From the NCBI RefSeq assembly GCF_018687715.1, contig NC_056764.1, positions 4,094,501-4,158,500 on the forward strand: 64,000 nucleotides of DNA. The letters run 5' to 3'. This document shows positions 47,428-58,997 of this stretch, piece by piece. This DNA is from Carya illinoinensis. Taxonomy: Eukaryota > Streptophyta > Magnoliopsida > Fagales > Juglandaceae. Within the stretch, counting starts at the first letter, position 1, and each line of letters begins with the position of its first letter. Made by a program: the position numbers and the translations under genes. The notes beneath the pieces were generated by a model. The model was given only the letters and a program-made list of their open reading frames with translations, searched no databases and had not been told where the DNA came from.

Positions 47428-50400
47428 ATGGGTAGCCATGGCTCCTCCTTCTCCAGCCTCCCAGCCTACCTCCGGGCACTGGCTCACACCCCCACCCGCC
47501 TCGCACGCCGAGCCGGCTCCGTTTCCACCTCCTTCGCTGAGCTCAGCCAGGTCCGAGCCCGCTCCGGTCCTGACATGAGGAGAACGCTTCGATGGTTCGA
47601 CCTCGTCGGTTTAGGCATAGGCGGCATGGTCGGTGCCGGCGTTTTCGTCACCACCGGCAGCGGTGCGCACCGCGCCGGTCCCGCCGTCATCCTCTCATAT
47701 GCCATTGCCGGCCTCTGCGCCCTCCTTTCCGCCTTCTGCTACACCGAGTTCGCCGTCGACATGCCCGTCGCCGGTGGCGCCTTCAGCTACCTCCGCGTCA
47801 CCTTTGGTCGGTTTATCACCGCCCCCTTTCATAGAAGATTAATTTTCTTCTAAACGCACACCATAACCAGCGGTACTAATTCTTCTACTAGAATTTGTGC
47901 AGGTGAGTTCGCGGCCTTTCTGACCGGCGCGAACCTCGTGATGGACTACGTAATGTCAAATGCCGCCGTTGCAAGAAGCTTCACCAGCTATCTGGGCACA
48001 GCTATCGGACTTGCCACTGCTAAATGGAGACTCACGGTCCCTTCACTCCCTCACGAGTTCAACGAAATAGATATCGTTGCTTTCGTAGTCGTTTTGATAA
48101 TTACCCTCATCATCTGCTACAGGTCCAAAACCACAAACGCATTCACTGCCCACACTTTCTGTTTCTCATTCACAGTTTTTCAATCCCACGTCACATTCAT
48201 TCATGATCTTTTGCTTTCAGTACGAGGGAGAGCTCGGTGTTGAACATGGTGTTGACGGCGCTGCACATTTTGTTCATAGCGTTTGTGATACTGGTGGGAT
48301 TCTGGCTAGGGGACTGGAGAAACTTGACGGAACCTGAAGACCCGAAGAAACACCCATCCGGTTTCTTTCCGAACGGAGTGTCGGGCGTTTTCAAGGGGGC
48401 AGCCACGGTTTATCTCAGTTATATTGGATACGACGCGGTCTCGACCATGGCCGAAGAAGTCCGAGACCCCGTCAAGGACATCCCTATCGGAGTATCGGGC
48501 TCCGTCATCCTCGTCACCATTCTGTACTGCCTCATGGCCGCTTCAATGTCGAAGCTCCTCCCCTACGATATGGTAATTGATAATATCAAAACCTATTTTA
48601 TTTTTATTCTGTCAGCATTTTATTTCTTTATATTTTTGGTTGGATTCCGTGACTGTCAAGTGTATAGTGATGATCTGGATTGGAGGATGGTTTAAAATGA
48701 CGGAAATGTCCTCGACCCCAAGTCGAACTTTTTTCCTTAACTGATCATGTCCAATTACGGTGACGCAGATCGACGAGAAAGCGCCATTTTCCGCGGCGTT
48801 CGGGGGAAAATCGGACGGCTGGGGATGGGTGTCGAACGTGATCGGCGTGGGGGCCAGCTTCGGGATTCTGACGTCGCTGTTGGTGGCGATGCTGGGGCAG
48901 GCTCGGTACCTGTGCGTAATCGGACGGTCTAGGGTGGTCCCCGCCTGGTTCGCAAGGGTTCACCCAAGGACGTCCACGCCCGTCAACGCCTCCGCTTTTC
49001 TTGGTACGTTACTTGCACACTGTTTTGTTTTCAACTCTAAAACGATAACGTTGTCGACAATCTCAATGGATCACATTAATCGTTTGTTTCGACTGTTTGT
49101 ATTCACGCCCAATGCACTGTTGCAACTGTTTGGTTGGTTGGTTGTTTCGTTGGGGTATGGGTCCCAGTTGAACCGTTTCAGTTTCTGGACACTGTTTTAT
49201 TTATTTATTTTTGCTCTGTTCTTTAAAAACATTAGTACAACGGGAGGAAAGTACAATAAGAATGTGTATACATCTGTCTCTTATACTGTTTTGTTTGCTG
49301 GTAAATGATATTTTGTTTAGAGCGGTGATACTTTCCGTCCGAGTGTACCGCTCAAACTCACTGTCAGGCAGTTTTTTTTTTTAAATATTTTAATATTTTG
49401 AAAAATAAAAAAATATATTAATACATTTTAAATTATTTTCTTAATCACTAAATAAAAAAATAAAAAAATTATGACCAGCGTGAAAGTATAAAGAGAGAGG
49501 GCATGCCAAGAGCATGTGGCTCAGATGGCATGAGACCCAGTCTCTATAAAAGAGGTCTTGGGTTCGATCCCCCTCCCCAATCTCCAATATCAAAAAAAAA
49601 ATAAGGAGAGAGGGTATAGTAGTGTTTTCTTTTATTTATTGGTAAATGTTCTTTTATTACAATAAAAGTAAATATTTGAGTCGTGATTGTACAAGTGGCG
49701 TGCAGTTGTTTTGAAAAAAATGAATTAATATGAAACCTACATAAAAAAAATTAACTTTTTAATTGTGGACCCCACTCTTTTTCAAAGCGATTGCGCGACG
49801 TTTGTAATTCCACGACTGTATGTAGCATTGCCGTAAAAGTAAATACAGGGCTTGATAATGTACAGTAAATTATGAAATTATTTAATTATAAAATAGGTAA
49901 CATAGCAATAAAATATGTCAATTTCTAAGTTTATTTTTGTAAAATATGGTATAACCGTAATACTTATGTTGTCTATTTATTATCATTTATGTGAGAAAAC
50001 ATCCCCATTAATAGACTTAAAAAAATTATTAATTTATTCTCACAATGTCAAATGAGCTTGAAACTTATATAATTAGTTCTAATTAATTATGAGAAATGCT
50101 ACAACCATAGAAGGATTACTAAATTATTCTGTAAATTGATGTAGTTTCACCAGATTCGTTATATTTATTTTATAATAAAATTAATTTTACATTCGGATGA
50201 ACTATATTAAGTTACTTTTGTATAATATTTTGGGGCTAAAATATTGTTTTTTAAATTTTTACTTGGAAATGTTTCGCATGCTGAATGATGAGCATAGTCA
50301 GAAGGAAATTAAGTCACTTGTGGTATTATAGCATATGCTTTCTCATATATGTATGTATACACGTAATGGTCATTTCCATTTTTTACAGGAATCTTCACGG

Positions 50401-50966
50401 CAGCCATTGCCCTTTTTATCGACCTCAATGTTCTCCTCGACTTCGTATCCATCGGCACGCTCTTCGTCTTCTACATGGTGGCAAATGCCGTAATCTACAG
50501 ACGTTATGTTGTCCTGGGGACAACCAATCCGCGCCCAACCTTATCGTTCTTGTGCTCTTTTACCCTCACCTCCATCATCTTCACCCTCGTCAGTCATCTT
50601 GCGCCGGCGGGAAAGCCTAAGGCTTTCATGCTCACTGCTTTTGGTGTTATTGCGCTCGCAATATTGCAGATTTTCCATTGCATGGTCCCACAGGCAAGGA
50701 AGCCCGAACACTGGGGTGTACCTTTGATGCCATGGATACCTTCCATTTCCATCTTCTTGAACATATTCTTGCTGGGGTCTCTGAGTGGGCCATCCTACGT
50801 GAGGTTTGGATTCTTCTCGGCTCTAGCTGTCCTAGTGTATGTGTTCTACAGTGTTCACGCTAGCTTTGACGCGGAAGAAGATCATGGGTTTCATCTGGGT
50901 CAAAAGAATGGTGAAATTAGTATGGAATCGAAAGAAATTGATCAGGAACCAAGTCTCAAAGTGTAG
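47428..50966 (+). CDS. CAT: Cationic amino acid transporter (CAT6/7-like)
   Basis: Five exons: 47428-47806, 47903-48122, 48221-48572, 48769-49003 and 50389-50966; 1764 nt with stop, 587 aa, the usual CAT6/7 size. The ATG at 47428 is used because it is the first in-frame ATG and gives MGSHGSSFSSLPAYLRAL, as in the family. Conserved blocks: RRTLRWFDLVGLGIGGMVGAG (first membrane helix), AGLCALLSAFCYTEFAVDMP, GANLVMDYVMSNAAVARSF, YLSYIGYDAVSTMAEEVRDP, LTSLLVAMLGQARYLCVIGR and SIGTLFVFYMVANAVIYRRY. About 14 hydrophobic helices are expected in this APC-superfamily transporter of Lys/Arg/other amino acids. Splice phases 1, 2, 0, 1 all join in frame. The first donor (TTTG|GTCGGT) is weak but required by the conserved VTFGEFAAF. 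Intron 4 carries a SINE-like element and a MITE. Exon 1 is markedly GC-rich. Confidence 0.95.
49320..49500. repeat. AT-rich MITE-like repeat, family D candidate
   Basis: GATACTTTCCGTCCGAGTGTACCGC start, TTTTTTAAATATTTTAATAT centre, and ATTTTCTTAATCACTAAATAAA. Similar order is seen at 56255-56400, 58420-58640 and 61788-62022. Confidence 0.45.
49507..49600 (+). mobile_element. Short tRNA-like SINE in CAT intron 4
   Basis: A-box-like GTGGCTCAGATGGCA and a B box GGGTTCGATCCCC about 30 bases later, followed by an A-rich tail (49590-49602). The unit is about 95 bp. There is no cloverleaf-like acceptor pairing, so it is read as a tRNA-derived SINE and not as a tRNA gene. Confidence 0.7.
49668..49828. 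repeat. Foldback MITE family A, copy 9 (well preserved)
   Basis: Left arm GTCGTGATTGTACAAGTGGC and GCAGTTGTTTTGAAAAAAAT; right arm TTTTTCAAAGCGATTGCGCG and TTGTAATTCCACGACTGTA. The arms are imperfect inverted repeats of about 40 bases. Inside CAT intron 4. Confidence 0.85.
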
Positions 50967-52988
50967 AAACCGCTTTTGCTTTTCTTCTTTCTTCTTCTAC
51001 TCAGGACTTGAAGAACTATTTTTGGGTTGATGGGTACTAAAAAAGGTACTGCTGAAAGGAAAAATGAAGATAAGAATAGAATATGCCAATATGGCATCTT
51101 AGGTGCATATTTTTGCGTAAGTGGAAGAATAGTATATTGGGAGTTAGGCTTGTAAGGTTCTGAGCTCTCCTTTGTACATGATCAATTAGCTCAGCTGCTA
51201 ATCTTGCTAAGCTGGATGTATGTTTTGATCTTTGTTTAGTCACTTTGCTTATTTCTTATACACTCTATTAAAATAATTAGTTGCGTCATTTTTTTTAAAT
51301 ATCAAATAACTGTTTTAATTAATCACATTAATAAAATATATAAAAAATACCTAAAAGTTATTTATATAACAGAACTAGTTGACGTTTGACAATCCAATGC
51401 AAGAAAAGCAAAAAATGGTGCATAAAGCCGCATCAAGCTCATTGTTTAAGTGGAGCTATTGGCCTGTTTAGTGGTTTTAAAATGGTGAATTCTGTGTTTT
51501 TGATCGGATACTGAAAGAACTTTTATTTTATTTTTTTTTCCTTGTTTCGCATCTGAATAATGCAATTTAATTGTGTTTGAAAATCCCATGAATAAAGGGA
51601 AGAGGAAGGTTCGGAGAATCATATTGAGAATGAGAAAGTGAGATATGCATGCAGCATGAAAAGAGTGTATGATGTCATTTTGACAAAAAAAAAGATATGA
51701 TGCCGATTGTCTTACTGCTAAATGATTGGAGAATTTACGGATTATTAATGCAATTGGGAATTAAAGATAAACATGAATAATTAATATGGTATCAAAATGC
51801 TGCAGTGCTGTTAAATAAATATCTAGCATGTGTATCAAGTGTCAACATGCCTTTTTACTCTACGTTTCCTATATTCAGTGGACAGCATTATTTAAAAAAT
51901 AAATAATAAAATCATATATATATATATATTTATTTATTTTCATTTCGCTTTTTCAGATAGTGGATAGAAAAAGCTAGACCTCTTTTCATCTGTAATCAGC
52001 GTTTACAGTTAATGATATCTGTCTGATCACATTCCCTCCTCCCTTAATAAAAATTGGGATACCTCATGCCTTAAAAGAGGATTTGTGACCAACCATAGCT
52101 GGAAAGAGAATGCTAAAGCTAGCCGAAAGGCTGCTCATACACAGCTAATGACCTTTCCTTTTAATGGTATTTATCTCTTTCTTACGAGGATATTCTGAAT
52201 TATGATTAGGATTAATTCTAATCTTAATCCCACCCATCCAAATAAAGAAAAATATTTTGGTTAAGAGATTTTATCAATATAAATTTATAAACTCACATGA
52301 TTTTATGTAATATATTAAATTTACTTTTTAATTATATTTCTACAATTCGATATCTCTATAGAGTCCAAAAGATGGTATTGTTTATTTTTCTTTGACTGGT
52401 TAATTTGAATTTAGAAATAACATGAGATTGTTTTAAATAAAAGATGAAAATTAAATATAATATTATTTTTCTATTCAATATTTGTTTTCCCTTTCAAAAA
52501 TTTTCCCTCAAGTTTTGAACCCACAAAAGAATGCTACAAAGTACAAACTTTTCTCTCCTTATACAGAGAGATAGAGAGAGAGAGAAGTAGAAAACAAAGT
52601 ACAAGAGAAGCAATATCTCTGCTAATACGTACATGAATGTCATAGATTAATGATTAAATATGAAAGATCCCAATATAAAAAGAGAAAACAACGAATAAAA
52701 GATGAAAGCACATGAAAACAACAATTCCATGCCACATCCATCTTTTCAAGTTCAAAGGTATACAGTGACCCCTTCTCGACAAAAATAAAAATAAATATAG
52801 AGACAAAGAATTATGGGCCACTGTGTTGGTTCCATGTTTACTTCCATATCCCATTAATTGAATCCTTTTTGTCTTCTGCAACAGTCGATTGGCGCTTGTT
52901 ACTGTTTATTTTTCTGGCCTCACACCAATTTTCTTTCATCTCATTCATACTTTTTTTTTTTTTTTTTTATATGGGTAGGACCTTAATT

Positions 52989-53025
<37 letters not shown>
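50967..53025. other. CAT 3' UTR and AT-rich spacer
   Basis: No coding exon recognised. Holds a family C repeat (about 51273-51372), a short GA run (52562-52583) and (TA)n at 52990-53022. Confidence 0.5.
51273..51372. repeat. Foldback MITE family C, partial
   Basis: ATTAATCACATTAATAAAATATATAAAAAATACC resembles the right arm of the element at 53596-53736. Confidence 0.45.
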
Positions 53026-53026
<1 letters not shown>

Positions 53027-53029
53027 GTA

Positions 53030-53198
53030 ATAATATTATGTACAGCCGTGAAATGTATAAATATCATGAAGTTATTTTAAAAAAGAGTAGAGTATAATAT
53101 TAAAAAATTAATTTTTTTCATGTATGTCTCATATTTATTTACTATTTTTAAAAATAATTGTGTGATATTTACATACTCATAATTACAAGTATTATTTT
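53030..53198. repeat. Foldback MITE family A, copy 10
   Basis: AATATTATGTACAGCCGTGA start, GTTATTTTAAAAAAGAGTAG left arm, TTAAAAAATTAATTTTTTTC centre, TTTTTAAAAATAATTGTGTG right arm. Confidence 0.7.
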
Positions 53199-53595
53199 TC
53201 ATTAGTAAAAGTTACAAAGAAAAAATATTCCACCAATTTTTTGTGATTGAATTTTGGCTAAAAAAGGAAAAAACAAAATTTCTATCTTTTGATTCATCAA
53301 TTTCCATCTATTAATTAGGGAATCTTGGCCTAAACTTTGAGTTTTTTGGTATCATATTTCTCTTGGTAAGCTATTTTTTGTTCATGGTGTTTGTGCTTTC
53401 TTTGATATCTTGAGCTGGTATTTATCATTGACAAAGTTTTTCTGACATCCTCCGTACTCTTATTTTAAATTCATTTTGATTTCTCTGGAATCAAATTATA
53501 CATTGCGTCACACCAAAATGAAAAAAAAAAAATGGTATTAATGTATGACCAGTTTTAGAATACTCATTTTCAAATTTTGAATTCTGCTTAAGAGT

Positions 53596-53736
53596 TTTGA
53601 TACACAGTCATTTTTGTATACTCTTTGCACACTTTATTAATATGATTGACCAAAACGGTTATTTTATATTAAAAAAAGTGATGCAACCAATCACATTAAT
53701 AAAGTGTGTAAAAGTGACTGTATATAGAATTTTTAT
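53596..53736. mobile_element. Foldback MITE family C, best copy
   Basis: Left arm TACACAGTCATTTTTGTATA...CACACTTTATTAATATGATTG pairs with right arm CAATCACATTAATAAAGTGTGT...AAAAGTGACTGTATATAG. The arms are about 48 bases with few mismatches. Confidence 0.8.
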
Positions 53737-53912
53737 CTACTCAATTGGAAAATGATGATGTTCCAAAAGCAAGTTGGAGGGGTGGGAAAAGTAAAGTTTA
53801 GTGTGGATTCTTAACTAGTGGATTTTCCACTTATTGCATTCTAAGTCAAAAGAAAAATGAAAAAATGGCAAAAAAAAAAAAATCATAAAATACAAAGACC
53901 AATGCGAAAAGA

Positions 53913-54072
53913 GTAATGTTATACACGACACTCTTATCATTTAAAATAAGATGTGACATATTCATTACCATTAAATGATAAATAAGTATCTAATAAATGA
54001 TCACTCAATGGTGATAAATGTGTCATATCTTATTTAGTAGGATAAAAGTGTAATAGTAATGCGGTATATAGA
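53913..54072. mobile_element. Foldback MITE, separate family
   Basis: Left arm GACACTCTTATCATTTAAAA, TAAGATGTGACATATTCATT, ACCATT pairs with right arm AATGGTGATAAATGTGTCAT, ATCTTATTTAGTAGGATAAA, AGTGT. About 80% complementary over 45 bases. Confidence 0.75.
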
Positions 54073-54136
54073 ATTTTTCATGCAAAAATAAAGAAAATGT
54101 AACAACTTGACCCATCGCATGTCAAGTTCCAAAACC

Positions 54137-54139
<3 letters not shown>

Positions 54140-54174
<35 letters not shown>
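54140..54174. repeat. (ATT)n microsatellite
   Basis: About twelve uninterrupted ATT units. Confidence 0.95.
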
Positions 54175-54176
<2 letters not shown>

Positions 54177-54917
54177 AAATAAATACAGCGTATTGGGTTA
54201 AGTAGTGTGAATTTGTAAAGTATTTTCTTTTTTATTCTTCTCTTTATAGACCTACTATTTTTCTAAAAATAATGCTCCGAACTTTTACTTGTTTCATGCA
54301 TGTTTCCATTTGTTTCGAGGAGAATATAATAGTTTTAGGACATTTTCAGAAAAAAAAAAAAAAAAACATTATCCTTAGAAATTCAATTTGATCAATGGAT
54401 TCTTTCTTTCGATGAAAAGACTCGGAGATAATATTAATAAGAATAACACAGTACATAATCCAAAGGTTTTCTTGCACAAAGTAACCGACTAAATACCTTT
54501 TTTGTCACTTCAATCTTAACGTGACTTTAGGGAAAAAAATTATCTTCTTTTTATATGTAACACCATATTTGATTGGAAATATGTCTTATTCTTATTGTGA
54601 TAAAGCGATTTGGATTCTAAAAGCATATGAATATTATTAATAATAAGAGCTGAGGATTTCTTTAAGCATCAAGAATCGTGCAGGTGAGTTTTCTCACTCT
54701 GGTAAGAAATAAAGGATCATGCAAATTGCCAATATTTGAAGGCTTTCATGATCATGATCATCATGATATCTTAGGAAAAGGCACATCTATGATCTTTATT
54801 GCAGCTGACTACTAATAGCCAACTATAATGCTTTATGATTGTGCCCATGGTTTATTAATGAACTTGTAACTTTCTTTAAAAAAATGAAAGGTCACAATAG
54901 TAATTTAATGTAAGAGT

Positions 54918-55070
54918 AATACTGAATACAGTCATAAATTGTGTAAAAATTATGTAATTTTTTTGAAAAAGAATGAGATTCACTATTAAAAATTTAATTT
55001 TTTTATACGGATCTCATATTTATTCAATTTTTTTAAAAATAATTACGCCATAATTTTCGACTACATTCTT
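54918..55070. repeat. Foldback MITE family A, copy 11
   Basis: AATACTGAATACAGTCATAA start, TTTTTTTGAAAAAGAATGAG left arm, TTTTTTTAAAAATAATTACG right arm. Confidence 0.7.
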
Positions 55071-56575
55071 AAAATCCTAGAGAAGGTGCTAACTAGGTTA
55101 TGGGTAAGAAACTGTTTGGTGACCCAAAATAATAGAAAAGCACTTTGTCTTTATATGGACAGCTTTCAAAGCTATAGAATTTTGTTTCATTGGTTTTTTT
55201 TTTTTTGGCTGGTTTAGTGGCATTAGAAATGGAATAGTGACACTATTTGTTAACATTTTACCTAACACCTTTTGGACAATATAAAAATAGACCCAATGAT
55301 GGGAATATATCGTATCTGTGTTCACTTGCTTGCAAATGAAAAAAAAAAGGTTGGGAAGATGAAAGCATTGATGGCAACATCTCTATTTGTTAAATCTATA
55401 TGGTCTTATATTATTGGGCATGAAGAACACTCTAATTCATATCCCAAGTGATGTTTTCCCCCTCTTTCTTTTTTATTTTCCATTTTTATGTTGTTTTTGT
55501 CCTCTTTTCTTGCATTCATAGGGTGTTTCTTTTTTCAGCAAGAATGGCAAGTGAAGCTAACTTCTCCTCCTCCTTCTCCTTCTCCTTCTCCTTCTTCATT
55601 TTTTTTTTTTTTTTGGTGTTAATCAAGTTGAAGTAGGGCCTGAGCAAAGTGGTCTTCTCATCAAACCAACCACAAAAAGTCACTTGATACTTTATAAACC
55701 ACAACTTGCCATGCCATCACCCATTTTGAGTTGACCTATGAATAATGGTTATGAAAGCTACATCGAAAAAAGAAAGATACAAAAAGGGGAGATGAAATGA
55801 GGTGGATATCATGTTTTGGGGGTTGTGTTGGGTATCTCATTGTTGGCTCTTTATTCCTACTCTGAGTTGAGTTAAGATATGCTTGATCTCATGGAAAAGA
55901 TATGATAAAAGTGATTCAAATCAACTAAGTTTGGAGTCATCGAAAAGGAGAATTTTAGGCCCACGCTTAATTTTGTATGTTTCTAAACTTTAAATGCTTT
56001 GCTTCAATTCCTGTCCCTTGTATGTCTTCTCAATATCATTTTCACGTCTATCTGTCGTTTTCATTCTGTCCGTTGAGTACATTAAAATCAATAAACAAAA
56101 ACTAAACTTTAACTTCAAACAAGACATTAATGTAAGGACTAATGTAAGGACCACACTAAAATTGAAGTTTTGTTTTGATTTTGTCTACTGAATTTTTCTT
56201 AGTATCAACCTACTTGGATCACCGAGCCGTTGCACGAGACCAGTCCTGAAAAGAATAAAAAATTCTTTTTTTAAAAAAAATTATTTATTTTTTAATATTC
56301 TTAAATATTTTTTTAAAAAAATCACAACATTATTAAAAAAAAATATTTTCTTAATCACTAAAAAAAAAATTATTGAAAATCAAAGGTATGCTACATTAGC
56401 ATTTTTCTAGGATAAATTTGCTTGAGATAATTTGTCTTTTCCATGCTTGTAAAAAGTTTTTCCGATAAGGGTATGTTAAATCTGTCGGTTAAATACATCG
56501 TCTTGTCGGATTACATCACTCGATGTGATATATGATCTATGGGATTTTGTGGACCTAAACTAACCATTGTTTTGG
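55071..56575. other. Intergenic spacer
   Basis: No gene recognised. Includes a (CTT/CTC)n pyrimidine tract at 55562-55600 and an AT-rich family D-like stretch at 56255-56400. Confidence 0.5.
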
Positions 56576-56682
56576 GCTACAAATCTTTTTGGGGGTAAGC
56601 TTTGAGCTACGAATCAACGGCCCATATTCGCTACAAATCTTTTTGGGGTAAGCTTTGGGCTACGAATCAACGGCCCATATTC
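56576..56682. repeat. Two-copy tandem repeat, 53-54 bp unit
   Basis: GCTACAAATCTTTTTGGGGG, TAAGCTTTGAGCTACGAATC, AACGGCCCATATTC at 56576-56629 is repeated at 56630-56682 with one base deleted and one A-to-G change. Confidence 0.93.
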
Positions 56683-56906
56683 ATTGGGTCTATTAATATG
56701 TATGCGTTTGGAGAGTGTTAGTTGTTATTTGAACCCAACACATGGTTGTGGGCTTTAAGTAATTTTAACATGTTGTCGATGGTTGGATTTATCATTTTCT
56801 TAGTCTTTTGTGAACAAACAGATATCAGTAATGCCTAGCCCAAGGTCAAGCCCAATCCCATCTAAATCTCAGTCATGGGTTAGACCCTTAATGGAAAGAG
56901 AGACGC

Positions 56907-57980
56907 TGCAGCGGTCCGGCTGATAAATCCATAAAAACATCCCTCCATTCACAATATGACACGTAGGCAAAAATACACTAAAATAATTAGAGCGCATCAC
57001 ATACAATCAATCCCCTTTAATTTCTCCATCACAAAATTATGTTTTCAGAAGTGAGAACTCTGGATTTTATTCTCCACCTTCAAGCACCGAGACTCCAACT
57101 TAATTTTCCAGCACCACCAAGACCGTCGTGACAAAGTGATGCTCAGTTCCACCGTCACCACCAAGACCTCCGGTGAAGACGAAACTTAGGTTAGACAATT
57201 TGACCCACACGGATTGAGCATCTCACCCACACGTCTGAGTTGTAGCACCGCCACACAATTTTCGCACCACCCCAGTTGACAAGACCCCAACATGCTTCCC
57301 ACTTCTCCCCTCCTTACAACCTCAAGTCCAGTCAAGGTGATGACAACGCTGCCAATTTGGTCAGATTCACTTTTGGGTTTCCTTCCCCACTTGCAAAAGA
57401 CAAGCACAGTTGGTTGTGAGGGATTCTTTAATGGAAAACATTTATTTCCATACTTTAAGCCCTACATTTCTATAAAGCAAGCATCAACATTTAAAGTAAA
57501 ACTCTTGCGTTGTTTTCCTTTTCTGAAAAATTGATATTTGAAGATGAGGTGTGAAGGATTCTTTATTATAGAGGATAAAGATCAAATAGTGGGTACAATA
57601 ATGATAAGAACACACAGAAGAAAGATCAAATAGTTGCTCTTTGGAGAGAAATACAGCATAGTTAATTAAACTTGCCTTGATATGAATGTTGGAGAGAGAG
57701 AGAGAGAGAGAGAGAGGGCTTTTACCTTCTTGTGTTGCCGATCGGAAATCTAAGTATTTATTGCAGGTGAAGAGGAGAAGAGAAAGGTTGAAGATGAAAT
57801 ATTATGCTCTAAGAAATCCTTCCGATGTTCCTTCGTCGGGGATGGAGTGCAAGAAGTGGAGGAGGAAGGCCTGCTATTATGATCGGGTGGGAGCAAATGT
57901 AGAATAAACTCATTAAATGGCCTACATGTCACCTTGTAAATGGGGGCTGTTATTATGGGTTTATCAGCCGGACCGCTCCA
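56907..57980. mobile_element. Non-autonomous DNA transposon with about 62-bp TIRs (MULE-like)
   Basis: Left end TGCAGCGGTCCGGCTGATAA, ATCCATAAAAACATCCC... to CACGTAGGC (56907-56968). The right end, read inward, is TGGAGCGGTCCGGCTGATAA, ACCCATAATAACAGCCC... to CATGTAGGC (57980-57920). Long TIRs and an interior without transposase suggest a Mutator-like non-autonomous element. The interior is GC-richer with CACCACCAAGACC-type sequence (57100-57180), possibly captured host DNA, plus a (GA)n run (57693-57716). No target-site duplication was found. Confidence 0.75.
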
Positions 57981-58237
57981 TAGGTATTCTCGAAAAAACA
58001 AATGGGGGGAGAATCACTGCATACTTCAATTCAAAATTGAAATATTATCATCAAAGTCATATTATTGAAGTTATCTCTTATTTTCATTTTAAAATATATA
58101 TTATAATGTATTTCAGGTTAAGTTCAAAATAGAAACATTAAGCAATATGATACGATTTTATGTTATAAAATAATTATAATTTTATTATATCATAAAAATA
58201 ATGACAAATACTTTGATATATGTATATATAAATAAGA

Positions 58238-58405
58238 AAATGATTCGTACAATGTACATTATTTGGATGAGTAAGTCCCATACATTTCTTTAAAAAAAAA
58301 AGATAAATATAGGACATACATAAAAAATCCTATTTTTTAATACTGGATCTTACTATTTTATAATAGAAGTGCTTATAGTTCACACACTATAAATCTATAT
58401 CTGAT
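58238..58405. repeat. Foldback MITE family A, copy 12 (diverged)
   Basis: AAATGATTCGTACAATGTAC start, ATTTCTTTAAAAAAAAAAGA left arm, CCTATTTTTTAATACTGGAT centre; right arm weak. Confidence 0.45.
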
Positions 58406-58419
58406 ATGGGAAATGATAG

Positions 58420-58640
58420 TGTGCCGCCTCAAGTCTACTGTTCATTAATTTAATTATTTTTACTTAATAATTAAGGAAATAATTTTTTATTGTATTAATA
58501 TATTTTTTTAATTTTTTGAAAAAATATTTAAATATTTTTTCAAAAAAGAAAAAAACAAAAAAAAAAATTTCTAAAATTGTGCTAAGCTCCACGCCCAGTG
58601 GTCATTTCTGGGCGACAGCCTAGCATGACCCACCCAATAT
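58420..58640. repeat. AT-rich MITE-like repeat, family D
   Basis: GAAATGATAGTGTGCCGCCT start, TTACTTAATAATTAAGGAAA centre, GACAGCCTAGCATGACCC end. Resembles 61788-62022. Confidence 0.5.
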
Positions 58641-58865
58641 TACTCGTATGAATATCTATAAAAAAATACCCTCTAAATCTTATAAAAAAAATTACAATTC
58701 GATATACTTAATTAAGCTAGGTAAATTATTATAATTACTGAAAAAATAAAATCAGAAAAATCTTGGGTTTGATTGTCAACAGCTAATCGAAATCTGATTG
58801 GTTGTTTACGTCAAGAGAATACGTGGTCTGATCCGCACTGAATAAAACTTTAGTGACCTGTTGGA

Positions 58866-58874
58866 AAACCCTAA
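58866..58874 (+). promoter_or_regulatory. telo-box of the eS17 gene
   Basis: AAACCCTAA, the element common in promoters of plant ribosomal-protein genes, about 130 bases before the presumed leader-intron donor. A pyrimidine-rich stretch (CTCTCGTTCCATCC) follows. Confidence 0.7.
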
Positions 58875-58997
58875 CGCTTATATCTTACCCCTCGCTTCTT
58901 TTAAGCCCCCCCCCAGCTATCTCCCTCAGCAGCCGCGCAGTGTCCTCTAGGCTCTCTCGTTCCATCCGAGTCTCTTCCCGCGGCTTCTTCGTATTCG

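Noticed and set aside
47484..47834. Arg/Pro/Ser-rich frames on both strands over CAT exon 1
   Set aside because: Shadows of a GC-rich exon.
49507..49600. Possible tRNA gene (A and B boxes present)
   Set aside because: Too short between boxes to check a proper anticodon arm, no 3' acceptor pairing, and an A-rich tail: SINE is a better reading.
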